From NCBI RefSeq assembly GCF_016765615.1, contig NZ_JAESWA010000019.1, forward strand, positions 124,001-188,000: a DNA stretch of 64,000 bases, written 5' to 3'. Both the position numbers and the translations under genes were made by a program. A model generated the notes under the pieces. That model was not told where the DNA came from. It made no database searches and saw only the letters and a program-made list of their open reading frames with translations. Origin of the DNA: Clostridium paridis. GTDB taxonomy: Bacteria > Bacillota > Clostridia > Clostridiales > Clostridiaceae. Of this stretch, positions 34,093 to 43,311 are shown piece by piece. Position 1 is the first letter of the stretch; the number at the start of each line of letters is the position of its first letter.

Positions 34093-35337
34093 ATGGAAGA
34101 ATTGATTTTAAAAGGAAAAGAAGCTAAAAAAGCAGCAAGGTTTTTAGCTACTGTGTCAACAAAAGATAAGAATGCAGCCTTGGAGAAAATCGGGGAACTC
34201 TTACTAGCTAAAAAACAAGAGATAATTAATGAGAATAATAAAGATTTAATAGCTGCTAGAGAAAAAAATATTACAAAGGCCATGTTAGATAGGCTTACTC
34301 TTATAGATGTAAGAATTGAAGATATGGCTAAAGGTGCTATTGAAGTAGCTGCATTACCAGATCCAGTTGGTGAAGTAATTGGAATGTGGAAGAATAAAGC
34401 CGGACTTCAAATTGGAAAGCAAAGAGTTCCTCTTGGAGTTATAGGGATTATTTATGAAGCAAGACCAAATGTAACGTTAGATGCAGCAGCTCTATGTCTT
34501 AAAACAGGAAATGCGGTAATTTTACGTGGCGGAAGTGAAGCAATAAATTCTAATAAGGCTATTGTAAAAGTAATAGGAGATGCTCTAGAGTCTGTAGGAT
34601 TTCCAAGAAACTGCATTCAACTTGTTGAAGATACTAGTAGAGAAACAGCAAGAGAAATGATGAGATTAAATGAATATATTGATGTTTTAATTCCTAGAGG
34701 TGGAGCGGGACTAATAAAATCTGTAGTAGAAAACTCAAATATTCCGGTTATACAAACAGGTGTAGGAAATTGCCATGTTTATGTTGATAGTGAAACAGAT
34801 TTAGAGATGGCGAAAAATATATTGATTAATGCAAAATGCAGCAGACCAGCAGTATGTAATGCTTGTGAAACATTGCTTGTTCATGAGAAAGTTGCAGAGG
34901 TATTTCTTCCATTAGCATATAGTGGGCTTAAAGAATACAATGTTGAGATAAGAGCGTGTGATAAAACTCTTAAGTATATCCCAGATGCAGTAAGAGCAAC
35001 AGAAGAAGATTGGGATAAAGAATTTTCAGACTACATTATAGCAATAAAAGTTGTAGACTCTATAGAAGAAGCAATTGACCATATAAACGAACATGGTACA
35101 AAGCACTCAGAGGCAATTGTTACCACTAATTATTTTAATTCTCAAAAGTTTTTGAGAGAAATAGATGCAGCAGCAGTTTATGTAAATGCATCTACTAGAT
35201 TTACAGATGGTTTTGAATTTGGTTTTGGAGCAGAGATAGGAATTAGTACTCAAAAATTACATGCTAGGGGACCAATGGGATTAAATGAATTAACCACAAT
35301 AAAGTATATTATATATGGTGAAGGCCAAGTGAGATAA
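34093..35337 (+). CDS. proA: Glutamate-5-semialdehyde dehydrogenase
   Basis: This 414-residue NADPH-dependent enzyme reduces glutamyl 5-phosphate to the semialdehyde, the second step of proline synthesis. Visible are [16 protein letters not shown] near 115-130, LRGGSEA near 155, the catalytic Cys in [14 protein letters not shown] near 255, and [21 protein letters not shown] near 380. Its size is standard. It lies directly behind proB with a GGGGAATAG site, so the two enzymes, which work as a complex, are made together. proC is not in this window. Confidence 0.96.
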   Translation: MEELILKGKEAKKAARFLATVSTKDKNAALEKIGELLLAKKQEIINENNKDLIAAREKNITKAMLDRLTLIDVRIEDMAKGAIEVAALPDPVGEVIGMWKNKAGLQIGKQRVPLGVIGIIYEARPNVTLDAAALCLKTGNAVILRGGSEAINSNKAIVKVIGDALESVGFPRNCIQLVEDTSRETAREMMRLNEYIDVLIPRGGAGLIKSVVENSNIPVIQTGVGNCHVYVDSETDLEMAKNILINAKCSRPAVCNACETLLVHEKVAEVFLPLAYSGLKEYNVEIRACDKTLKYIPDAVRATEEDWDKEFSDYIIAIKVVDSIEEAIDHINEHGTKHSEAIVTTNYFNSQKFLREIDAAAVYVNASTRFTDGFEFGFGAEIGISTQKLHARGPMGLNELTTIKYIIYGEGQVR

Positions 35338-35343
35338 TAATAA

Positions 35344-35392
35344 GGACTAACTAAGAAGTAAAATTAAATCTTAGTTAGTCTTGTTTCATTTT
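35344..35392. terminator. Terminator between proBA and murE
   Basis: A perfect 12-bp stem (35345-35356 with 35369-35380) with a 12-base loop is followed by TTGTTTCATTTT. It may also end murE transcripts from the other side. Confidence 0.82.
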
Positions 35393-35403
35393 ATGAATAT
35401 ATT

Positions 35404-36855
35404 TTATCCTAAAAGCGCTTGAACAATCTCTCTATCATCAAAATGTATTTTGGTATTTCCTATAATTTGATAGTCCTCATGTCCTTTTCCTGCTATTACT
35501 AGTAGGTCATCATCTTTTAAAAGACTCAAACCTCTCTCTATTGCTTTTTTTCTGTCGATAATTTTTTCGTGATTAGCTTTTATAACATTCATTCCTTCTT
35601 CAATATCTTCAATTATATCTAGAGGATTTTCAGTTCTGGGATTGTCAGAAGTTATTATTGTATAATCTGATAATACACCTGCTGCCATGCCCATTATGCC
35701 ACGCTTAGATTTATCTCTATCTCCTCCACATCCAAATACAACAATAATCTTACCTTTTGTTATCTGTCTTGCCATCATTAATAGTTTTTCTAAAGCATCA
35801 GGAGTATGAGCATAATCAATTATTACATTTTTGTTTGAGTTATTATTTACTAATTCAAGTCTTCCTGGAACATTTTTAATAGTGGAAACTAAATTAAGAA
35901 TTTCATTAATTTCTAAACCTAGCCCGTAGCACGCGCCAATAGTGGCTAATGTATTGTAAACTGTAAACTTCCCAGGAATATTAATAGTTATTTCTTTGCT
36001 TATTCCTTTTAAACCTACAATAAAAGTAACAGAGTCATTATCATATCTTATTTTACTAGCTTTAATATCCGCTTCTTTATCTATTCCATAAGTTAAAATT
36101 CTGCAAGTAGCCTTTTCTATTATTTCCTTGGAGAATTTGTCATCTAAATTAATAACTCCAAGAGCACACTTGCGGAATAGTTTTAATTTTTCATTCTTAT
36201 AGTTTTCCATAGTTCCATGAATTTCGAGATGGTCCTGAGATAGATTTGTAAATACACCAACATTAAAATCACAAAAATCAACTCTATTTTTGTATAGAGC
36301 AGAAGATGTAACTTCCATAACGACATTTTTAGCTCCATAGTCAATAAAATTCCTAAATAGAGTTTGTAGTTCTAATGATTCAGGGGTAGTTGGATTTATT
36401 CTTTCAATATTAATTTGTTTATTTTTAAATTCATAGCCTAAGGTTCCAATTAGTCCAGTTGGGTTTCCATAGGCTTCAAGAACATCTCCAATATAATGTA
36501 TAACCGTAGTTTTTCCATTCGTTCCAGTAACGCCTACTAGGCCTATTTCTTTTGAAGGTTCATTATAGAATAAACTAGAAATACTTGCTAGTGCAATTTT
36601 ACTATCATTAACTTTAACAAAAGTAACATTTTCTATTTTGGGTGGAAGATTTTCGTCAGTTATAATTGCAATTGCACCATTATTTATAGCTTCAAATATA
36701 AAATCATTACCATTAACTGTATCACCCTTAATACATACAAATATAAAATTCTTTTGAACTTTTCTAGAGTCATAACTTATACCAGATATTTCTATAGAGT
36801 TATCCCCTTGTATTACTACAGGAGTTACATCCCTCAATAATTCAGATAGTTTCAT
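35404..36855 (-). CDS. murE: UDP-MurNAc-L-Ala-D-Glu:meso-DAP ligase
   Basis: This 483-residue Mur ligase adds the third residue to the peptidoglycan peptide in the cytoplasm, using ATP. The central domain has the ATP loop VTGTNGKTT near 110-118 and the carbamylated Lys region; the C-terminal domain has TSDNPRTENP near 400. The DNPR motif is the mark of the meso-diaminopimelate-specific enzymes. The end GHEDYQI...HFDDRE is conserved. The length is normal. It lies outside the usual division and cell wall cluster, with a GGAGGAAA site and no partner genes nearby. Confidence 0.95.
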   Translation of the reverse strand: MKLSELLRDVTPVVIQGDNSIEISGISYDSRKVQKNFIFVCIKGDTVNGNDFIFEAINNGAIAIITDENLPPKIENVTFVKVNDSKIALASISSLFYNEPSKEIGLVGVTGTNGKTTVIHYIGDVLEAYGNPTGLIGTLGYEFKNKQINIERINPTTPESLELQTLFRNFIDYGAKNVVMEVTSSALYKNRVDFCDFNVGVFTNLSQDHLEIHGTMENYKNEKLKLFRKCALGVINLDDKFSKEIIEKATCRILTYGIDKEADIKASKIRYDNDSVTFIVGLKGISKEITINIPGKFTVYNTLATIGACYGLGLEINEILNLVSTIKNVPGRLELVNNNSNKNVIIDYAHTPDALEKLLMMARQITKGKIIVVFGCGGDRDKSKRGIMGMAAGVLSDYTIITSDNPRTENPLDIIEDIEEGMNVIKANHEKIIDRKKAIERGLSLLKDDDLLVIAGKGHEDYQIIGNTKIHFDDREIVQALLG

Positions 36856-36996
36856 TTTCCTCCTCCAATTATAAATGATCTATACTATCATTATATACAG
36901 AATATTAACAATATATAGTGTATATGTTGCTTGAAACATTGCAAAAAGTGCTCTAGTATAATAGATGTATTATAAAGTTATAGGAGTTGTTCTTTT

Positions 36997-37875
36997 ATGG
37001 ATACGAAGGAAAACAGGAATAAATCAGGATATTTAAAAAGAGATTTTGAACTTTTTCATCTAAAAGATAGAAAAAGTCAGGAATTTGAGTTTCACTATCA
37101 TGATTTTAATAAGATAATTATATTTTTATCAGGAAAGGTAACCTATTTAATAGAAGGAAAAGCGTACTGTTTAAAACCATGGGATATATTATTAGTAAAT
37201 AATCATGATGTTCATAAACCAGTTATAGATTCAAGTGAAATATACGATAGGATAGTAATATGGATTAATCCTGAGTTTATAGAGAACCACAACTATGAGA
37301 ATTGTGATCTTTCAACATGTTTTAAGTTAGCCAATGAAAAAAGTTTTAATATTATTAGACTTGAAGAAAAGTTACAAAACAATATGAAATTCATAATAGA
37401 GTCTTTGGAAGCTTCTTTTAATTCAAAGGAATTTGGAAATATAATTTTAAGTAATTCATTATTGATTCAATTTATTATATATTTAAATAGAATTCAGCTT
37501 GGGAATATGTATATAAGTGACGAAGATACTCTTAGGTATGATAAGCAGATAGAGAAAATACTAAAATATATAAATAATAATTTAAGTAAAGATTTATCTA
37601 CTGAATTATTGTCTCAAAAGTTTTATTTAAGTAAATACTATTTAATGCACAAGTTCAAAAAGGAAACAGGATATACTCTTCATAACTATGTAATGCAAAA
37701 AAGATTACTAATGGCGCGAGATCGTATAAAACTAGGTGAGCCTATTACTAGGGCGTATCTACAATGTGGTTTTAAAGAATATTCAAGCTTTTTTAGAGCA
37801 TTTAAGAATATGTTTAAGATATCTCCAAGTGAGCTTTCACAAAAGAAAAAAGAAGCTATCATAAGATTAAGATAG
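36997..37875 (+). CDS. AraC family transcriptional regulator with cupin domain
   Basis: This 292-residue regulator has an N-terminal AraC-type cupin ligand domain (FHYHDFNKIIIFLSG near 32, KPWDILLVNNHDVHKP near 65) and a C-terminal pair of helix-turn-helix motifs (about 190-285: STELLSQKFYLSKYYLMHKF and AYLQCGFKEYSSFFRAFK). The ligand is probably a sugar or other small organic molecule. The AGGAG site lies 12 bases before ATG 36997. A TATAAT at 36952-36957 may be its -10 box. The nearest neighbours, murE (divergent) and the P-type ATPase (convergent), are not obvious targets. Confidence 0.9.
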   Translation: MDTKENRNKSGYLKRDFELFHLKDRKSQEFEFHYHDFNKIIIFLSGKVTYLIEGKAYCLKPWDILLVNNHDVHKPVIDSSEIYDRIVIWINPEFIENHNYENCDLSTCFKLANEKSFNIIRLEEKLQNNMKFIIESLEASFNSKEFGNIILSNSLLIQFIIYLNRIQLGNMYISDEDTLRYDKQIEKILKYINNNLSKDLSTELLSQKFYLSKYYLMHKFKKETGYTLHNYVMQKRLLMARDRIKLGEPITRAYLQCGFKEYSSFFRAFKNMFKISPSELSQKKKEAIIRLR

Positions 37876-37896
37876 CCTCTTTATATATAAATCTAT

Positions 37897-40494
37897 TTAT
37901 TTAATTACTAACCTTTTAAGTTGAATCAACACAGTTGGTGCTAAAGCTAAAAGTATTATTTCAAGCTCGTTTACTAAGGTTAATGGTGCAACTAAAAATA
38001 ATGTTTCTAGAGCTGGTACATTTAATATTCCAAATAAAAGTACTGCACCTGCAAATATTGAATACCAGATATATTTATTAGTAAATAAACCTATTTTAAA
38101 TACTGACTCTGTACCTCTACAATTGAAACTATGGAATAATCTTGCTAAGCATAATGTTGAAAATGCTAGAGTGCTTCCTAGAGCAGCTCCACCATTATTA
38201 AAGCCTATATAATAAGCGCTCATAGTAGCAATTGTAATCAAAATACCTTCACTTGCTATATATCTTAAGAATTCAGCTGAGAGTATCGATGAATTAACAT
38301 TTCTAGGTTTTTCATTAAGCAAATTACCTCGTTGCTTTTCAACACCAAGAGCGATTGCAGGTAAACTGTCGGTTACTAAGTTTATAAATAATAAGTGAAC
38401 TGGTGCAAAAGGAAGAGGTAGTCCCACTATTGAGGCATATAGGACTGAAAGTATTCCAGCTGCATTACCTGAAAGTAAGAATTTTATAGAATTCTTAATA
38501 TTAGCATATATATTTCTACCATTAACAACTGCTTTGACAATAGTAGCGAAGTTGTCGTCTGTTAGTATCATAGAAGCAGCATCTTTTGAAACTTCAGTAC
38601 CTGTAATTCCCATTGCAATACCTATATCAGCTTGCTTTAATGCAGGAGCATCATTTACACCATCTCCTGTCATAGCAACAACCATACCTCTTTCTTGCCA
38701 TGCTTCAACTATTCTAATTTTATGTTCTGGAGTTACTCTTGCGTATACGGATATCTTTGGAACCAATTCTTTAAGCTCTTCTTTAGATAAATGATCAATT
38801 TCTTTACCTTCTATCGCTTCAGATATATCGTCTAAAATACCTATTTCTTTTGCGATTGCTGAAGCAGTAATTTTATGATCACCAGTAATCATAACTGGTT
38901 TTATTCCAGCTATTTTACAATCAGCAACTGCTTTAGCAGATTCTTCTCTAGGTGGATCAATCATTGCCACTAAACCTACGAACGTATAATTCCCTTCGTC
39001 TTCTACTGAAATTTCAGTACCTCTTGGAATATTTTTATAAACTAATGCTAAAACTCTAAGACCTTTTTTAGAGAAGTTTTTATTAGTTTCTTCAATAGCA
39101 TCTTTATCAGCTTGAGTTATTTCCTTTATCCCCTCTACTGTTTCAATGGATGTTATCTTGTTTATAAGTACATCAACAGCACCTTTAGTTATCATAACAT
39201 GATCTTCATCAAATTCATGTGTGGTACTCATTAGCTTTCTATCAGAATCAAATGGAATTTCACTTTTTCTTGTATGAGTATTTCTTATTTCTTCAGCAGT
39301 TTTTGAATAATCTGCTGCCAATTTTACAAGAGCCACTTCTGTAGGATCCCCTATTTCTGCACCCTCTCTAATTGAAGAATCATTACATAGCACTAAAGAT
39401 TTAAGGAAAAACTCATGTGTAGGATTGGACAAATTTAAGCCAGAACTAGGAATTACTTCTCCATTTATGTATAATTCCTTAACCTTCATTTTATTTTGTG
39501 TTAATGTACCAGTTTTATCAGAGCAGATGATTGATACAGAACCTAAACTCTCTACAGATTTTAATTTCTTTACAATAGCACCTTCCTTAGCCATTTTTTG
39601 AGTTCCAAGGGCTAATACTATAGTAACTATAGAACTTAGTGCCTCTGGAATTGCTGCCACAGCTAAAGCAATAGAGAACATAACTGAATCAATAAGAGGA
39701 AGGCCTCTTGAAATATTTACAAAGAAAATTATAAAACATATGCCTAATATTAAAAAAGTAAGTTTTTTACCAAAGTCATCTAGGCTTTTTTGCAATGGAG
39801 TTTTCTTTTCCTTGGTATCTTTAAGTAATTGAGCTATTTTACCTATTTCAGTATTCATACCAGTTCCAGTTACTAAAACAGTTCCACGACCATAGGTGAC
39901 AAGTGAGCCTGAGAAAACCATATTAGTTCTTTCAGCTAAAGGAACTTCATCTTCAGTGATTAAATCACTGCTTTTATCAACATTTATGGATTCTCCAGTT
40001 AAAGAACTTTCATTAACTTGTAAAGAATAATTGTCTATTAGCCTTCCATCAGCAGCAACAAAATCACCGGCTTCTAGAAGTACAATATCACCAGGAATTA
40101 ATTCTTTTGAAGGAATCTCTATTTTATGTCCATCTCTAATTACCTTTGAATTAGGGGCGGATAAAGCCTTAAGACTCTTTAAGGAGGCTTCTGCCTTCAA
40201 GTGTTGAACCGTTCCTAATATAGCGTTCATTATAAGAACCACTAGTATTACTATGGTACTTTCTTTATTTCCAACAGCAAAGGAAATAATAGATGCTCCA
40301 AGTAGAACAAAAACTAAGAAGTCCTTAAATTGTTCTAAGAAAATCATAATAAGGCTTTTCTTTTCTCCTTCTAGTAATTCATTAAAACCATTAACTTCTC
40401 TGATTTCATGAACCTTACTAGAATCAATTCCACTTAGTGAAGTATTAAACTCTTTAAGCAACTCTTCACTGCTTTTGTTATAATAGTTTTTCAT
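37897..40494 (-). CDS. P-type cation ATPase, probably Mn2+/Ca2+ exporter
   Basis: This 865-residue P2-type ATPase has an N-terminal cation ATPase domain, the TGES motif (LTGESINV near 175), the transport motif AAIPEAL in M4 near 290, the phosphorylation site CSDKTGTLTQ near 328, nucleotide-binding residues, TGDGVNDAPA near 617 and six C-terminal helices. PEAL in place of PEGL occurs in some bacterial Ca2+ pumps. The leader contains a yybP-ykoY (Mn2+) riboswitch, so manganese export is the best guess, as for Lactococcus YoaB. ATG 40494 has GAGGAG at a good distance; an upstream TTG start is not preferred. Confidence 0.92.
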   Translation of the reverse strand: MKNYYNKSSEELLKEFNTSLSGIDSSKVHEIREVNGFNELLEGEKKSLIMIFLEQFKDFLVFVLLGASIISFAVGNKESTIVILVVLIMNAILGTVQHLKAEASLKSLKALSAPNSKVIRDGHKIEIPSKELIPGDIVLLEAGDFVAADGRLIDNYSLQVNESSLTGESINVDKSSDLITEDEVPLAERTNMVFSGSLVTYGRGTVLVTGTGMNTEIGKIAQLLKDTKEKKTPLQKSLDDFGKKLTFLILGICFIIFFVNISRGLPLIDSVMFSIALAVAAIPEALSSIVTIVLALGTQKMAKEGAIVKKLKSVESLGSVSIICSDKTGTLTQNKMKVKELYINGEVIPSSGLNLSNPTHEFFLKSLVLCNDSSIREGAEIGDPTEVALVKLAADYSKTAEEIRNTHTRKSEIPFDSDRKLMSTTHEFDEDHVMITKGAVDVLINKITSIETVEGIKEITQADKDAIEETNKNFSKKGLRVLALVYKNIPRGTEISVEDEGNYTFVGLVAMIDPPREESAKAVADCKIAGIKPVMITGDHKITASAIAKEIGILDDISEAIEGKEIDHLSKEELKELVPKISVYARVTPEHKIRIVEAWQERGMVVAMTGDGVNDAPALKQADIGIAMGITGTEVSKDAASMILTDDNFATIVKAVVNGRNIYANIKNSIKFLLSGNAAGILSVLYASIVGLPLPFAPVHLLFINLVTDSLPAIALGVEKQRGNLLNEKPRNVNSSILSAEFLRYIASEGILITIATMSAYYIGFNNGGAALGSTLAFSTLCLARLFHSFNCRGTESVFKIGLFTNKYIWYSIFAGAVLLFGILNVPALETLFLVAPLTLVNELEIILLALAPTVLIQLKRLVIK

Positions 40495-40631
40495 TTCGCA
40501 CAACTCCTCATTTAAATAATAAGATGAAAGGGTAAAAGTCTTATTAATTTTCTAAAAATAGTTTAACCTCAAAAAATATATTTATAAATTCTTGCTCAAT
40601 TTATATAATGTTAAATTTTAATATATTATAT

Positions 40632-40683
40632 AAAAAAAGACTTTTAATATAATTCCTCCACTGAAGAATCATATTAAAAGTCT
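40632..40683 (-). terminator. Attenuator terminator controlled by the Mn2+ riboswitch
   Basis: On the minus strand a 13-bp stem (40671-40683 with 40638-40650) is followed by seven T. Its 5' arm contains the bases that form the 3' side of the riboswitch P1 helix, so the two structures exclude each other. Confidence 0.85.
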
Positions 40684-40770
40684 CGTAACCTAAAAGTTAT
40701 AGGTACACAGCACCAGACTAAAAAATAGTCGACCTGTTGATGATGTGTTTGGAACTACTCCCTTTTAAAC
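40674..40770 (-). promoter_or_regulatory. yybP-ykoY family (Mn2+) riboswitch
   Basis: Read on the minus strand, the leader has the family's conserved pieces in order: the AAAGGGAGTAG start (near 40765-40755), TCAACAGGTC, GTCTGGTGCTGTGT, ACCT...AGGT and the closing ACGAGACTTTTAA. TTAAAAG at the 5' side pairs with CTTTTAA at the 3' side as P1. Ligand binding should stabilise P1 and prevent the terminator, giving an ON switch. The class assignment is from recalled consensus. Confidence 0.82.
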
Positions 40771-40788
40771 ATTTGATTTTATACATTA

Positions 40789-40817
40789 AGATTAGCATAT
40801 ATGCAAGTAACTGTCAA
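40789..40817 (-). promoter_or_regulatory. Promoter of the riboswitch-ATPase transcript
   Basis: On the minus strand TTGACA (40812-40817) is 17 bases from TAATCT (40789-40794), placing the transcript start about 12 bases before the riboswitch. Confidence 0.72.
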
Positions 40818-40875
40818 TAACTAATGGTTTATGATAGAATAAATCTAAATTTAATTTGATAAAAGAGAGGACATT

Positions 40876-41652
40876 ATGGATAAATATACATTAATAACTG
40901 GGGCTTCTTCAGGCATAGGATATGAACTTTCAAAATTATTTGCACTAGGTGGAAGTAACTTGATACTAGTTGCAAGAAATAATGAAGCTTTATATAAGGT
41001 AAAGGAAGAGATATCTATATTAAACGATGTGGATATAGAAGTGCTATCAATAGATTTATCTAAGGAAGAGAGTGTGGAATGTATATTAGATTTTGTGGAG
41101 AAAAAAAATATAGTTGTTAATAACTTGGTAAACAATGCAGGGTTGGGAGACTTTGGCGAATTTGCAAAGTCAGATTATAAAAGACAATTAGATATGATAC
41201 AAGTGAATATAATGGCACTAACTAAACTAACAAAGGTGTTTCTTGAAGATATGATACAAAGAGGATCAGGAGGTATATTAAATGTTGCATCAACTGCAGC
41301 TTTTGCATCAGGAACTAATATGAGTGTGTATTATGCCACAAAAGCTTATGTTTTATCACTTACAGAGGCACTTTATGAAGAAAATACTAAGAACGGTATA
41401 AGAGTAATGGCACTATGTCCAGGTGCAGTAGACACTGGTTTTCAACAAAAAGCAGGAATAAAAAAATCAAAATTAGCTAAAGGAAATATTATGGATCCAA
41501 ATGAAGTTGCAGTAATTGGATACACTAAATTTATAAAAACAAATAAAGCAATTGTCATTCCAGGTTTTAAAAACAAGTTATTAATTCAAGCAATGAGAAT
41601 TTTACCAAGAAATTTAATTAGAAAAATAATAAAGAAGGTTAATAAGGGATAA
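40876..41652 (+). CDS. Short-chain dehydrogenase, DltE-like
   Basis: This 258-residue classical SDR has TGASSGIG (residues 8-15), NNAGLGDFG near 90, Ser in NVASTAAFASG near 140 and Tyr-x3-Lys in YYATKAY near 154. The C-terminal part is basic and slightly hydrophobic (LLIQAMRILPRNLIRKIIKK), as in the DltE/YqjQ-type NADP-dependent oxidoreductases that act on acyl or lipid-like substrates. The substrate is unknown. The site is AGAGAGGAC. It is divergent from the ATPase and convergent with the macrodomain gene. Confidence 0.88.
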   Translation: MDKYTLITGASSGIGYELSKLFALGGSNLILVARNNEALYKVKEEISILNDVDIEVLSIDLSKEESVECILDFVEKKNIVVNNLVNNAGLGDFGEFAKSDYKRQLDMIQVNIMALTKLTKVFLEDMIQRGSGGILNVASTAAFASGTNMSVYYATKAYVLSLTEALYEENTKNGIRVMALCPGAVDTGFQQKAGIKKSKLAKGNIMDPNEVAVIGYTKFIKTNKAIVIPGFKNKLLIQAMRILPRNLIRKIIKKVNKG

Positions 41653-41687
41653 AAACAAGAAAGTATGATGAAGTTTTATTGTGTTTT

Positions 41688-41734
41688 AAAAGGAATTTAT
41701 AAATTGTAAGATGTACCACTTATAAATTCCTTTT
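41688..41734. terminator. Bidirectional terminator between SDR and macrodomain genes
   Basis: A perfect 15-bp stem (41688-41702 with 41720-41734) encloses a 17-base loop, with A-rich and T-rich ends. Confidence 0.82.
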
Positions 41735-41737
41735 AGT

Positions 41738-42403
41738 TTATACAGCTTTAAACTCAGAAAAGAAGTCTTTACAATTAGGTTTAAATATGTCATAGCTCTT
41801 TTGATCTTGACAAACTACAGTACATTCTTCAATAGATGGATGCTTGCTTAAAAAATTTTTAATCTCTTCCAAGGCGATGCATGCAGCATCCTTAGGAGGA
41901 AGACAGTATACTCCAGAAACCATGAAAGGTAATCCAATAGTTTTTATTGGATGCTTATTGATATATTCCTCAGTAGATTTCTTTAATTCACTAAATAAAT
42001 GAGAACTGCGAACTTCTTGCAAACGAGATTGTTGCTTGTTGAAAGCTTCTATAGTTTGATTTAAGTATACATCTTTATAAGATGTGCATAGTTCTAAGGC
42101 CTTCTGATATGCGCTGCGAAGTATATCATATTCATTATGTTCTCCACCGCGCCATATAGGAGAAACCATATGAATTATCCAGAAGATATTACTTGAAGCT
42201 AAATTGTATGATTTAGTTATTTTTGCAGAGCCTGTTCTACAGCCCTCTAAACTTTTACATTCTTTGAGAAGATCATATCCAGCACTTCGATGAATAGTCC
42301 CATCTATTCCTCCTCCACCTAAAAGAGAGGAGTTTGCACTATTTATTATTGCATCAAATGGTTGTTTTGTTATGTCATCAAAAATCAATTTAAAATTTCC
42401 CAT
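41738..42403 (-). CDS. Macrodomain protein (ADP-ribose binding/hydrolase) with insertion
   Basis: This 221-residue protein is a macrodomain of the YmdB/Af1521 type that binds or removes ADP-ribose or O-acetyl-ADP-ribose. The key parts are FDAIINSANSSLLGGGGIDGTIHR near 16-39, GSAKITKSYNLASSNIFWIIH near 60-78 and GLPFMVSGVYCLPPKDAA near 158-175. The family core is about 170 residues. Here about 50 extra, mostly helical and charged residues (about 105-155) lie between the middle and the substrate-loop motif, which reads MVSGVYCLP instead of the common ISTGVYGYP. An AAGGTGA site precedes the ATG. Confidence 0.87.
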   Translation of the reverse strand: MGNFKLIFDDITKQPFDAIINSANSSLLGGGGIDGTIHRSAGYDLLKECKSLEGCRTGSAKITKSYNLASSNIFWIIHMVSPIWRGGEHNEYDILRSAYQKALELCTSYKDVYLNQTIEAFNKQQSRLQEVRSSHLFSELKKSTEEYINKHPIKTIGLPFMVSGVYCLPPKDAACIALEEIKNFLSKHPSIEECTVVCQDQKSYDIFKPNCKDFFSEFKAV

Positions 42404-42509
42404 AAAATCACCTTGCTTATTTTAATATATAAACACTATTATTATATCCATCTACTCTCTAATAATATGTATAAATATGGATTTAATTTTTAAATTATTA
42501 GATTGTTCA

Positions 42510-42538
42510 TTGATAAGGAACATAAAAATTGGTAAAAT
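42510..42538 (+). promoter_or_regulatory. Promoter of the NatAB-like operon
   Basis: TTGATA (42510-42515) is 17 bases from TAAAAT (42533-42538), 42 bases before the first gene. Confidence 0.75.
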
Positions 42539-42579
42539 AATCATATTGTATGAGATAAAGTACATGAAGGAGTGAATTT

Positions 42580-43311
42580 ATGTTAAAGGTAGATAATTTA
42601 TCTAAGATATTTAAGGAGATTAAAGCAGTAGACGATATCTCTTTTACTGTTGAAGCAGGAGAAATAGTTGGTTTACTAGGAGAAAATGGAGCAGGCAAGA
42701 CTACAACACTAAGAATGATATCAACTATGTTAAAGCCTTCTGCTGGAACTATAAATGTTAATAATTATGATGTAATTAAAAATTCATCAGAAGTTAGAAA
42801 AGAGATAGGTATACTTTTCGGGGGAGAAGTAGGAATCTATGATAGATTAACAGCAAGGGAAAATATAGAATACTTTGCTAGGCTATATGGAATGACTCAA
42901 GAGCAAATAGATGAAAGAATTAAAGAAATATCCAAAGATTTAGAGATGGAGGAGTATATAGATAGAAAAGCTGGAAAATTTTCAAGAGGTATGAAGCAAA
43001 AAGTATCTATTGCAAGAACTATAGTACACTCTCCAAAAGTAATGCTGTTTGATGAACCAAGTACGGGTTTGGATGTATCTGCAGCCAGAGTGATTCATGA
43101 ATTTATATTAAAGTGTAAAGGTGAAAATAAAAGTATATTGCTATCATCACATTCAATGAAAGAAGTAGAAAAGCTATGTGATAGAGTAGTCATAATTCAT
43201 AAAGGTAAACTTATAGAACAAGGAACAGTTGAGTACTTAAAGGAAAAATATAATAACAATGATTTAGAAGAAGTATTTGTTAGCTTAGTTGGAGGTAAGA
43301 ATAATGAGTAA
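42580..43311 (+). CDS. natA: ABC transporter ATP-binding protein, NatA-like
   Basis: This 243-residue ATPase has Walker [10 protein letters not shown] near residue 36, signature FSRGMKQK near 131, Walker [15 protein letters not shown] near 151 and a switch His in LSSHSM. With the following ABC-2 permease it resembles the B. subtilis NatAB pair, an ATP-driven Na+ exporter, which is the basis for the name; drug or lipid export cannot be excluded. The start has GGAGTG. The reading frame ends 8 bases after the permease start, so translation is coupled. Confidence 0.85.
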   Translation: MLKVDNLSKIFKEIKAVDDISFTVEAGEIVGLLGENGAGKTTTLRMISTMLKPSAGTINVNNYDVIKNSSEVRKEIGILFGGEVGIYDRLTARENIEYFARLYGMTQEQIDERIKEISKDLEMEEYIDRKAGKFSRGMKQKVSIARTIVHSPKVMLFDEPSTGLDVSAARVIHEFILKCKGENKSILLSSHSMKEVEKLCDRVVIIHKGKLIEQGTVEYLKEKYNNNDLEEVFVSLVGGKNNE

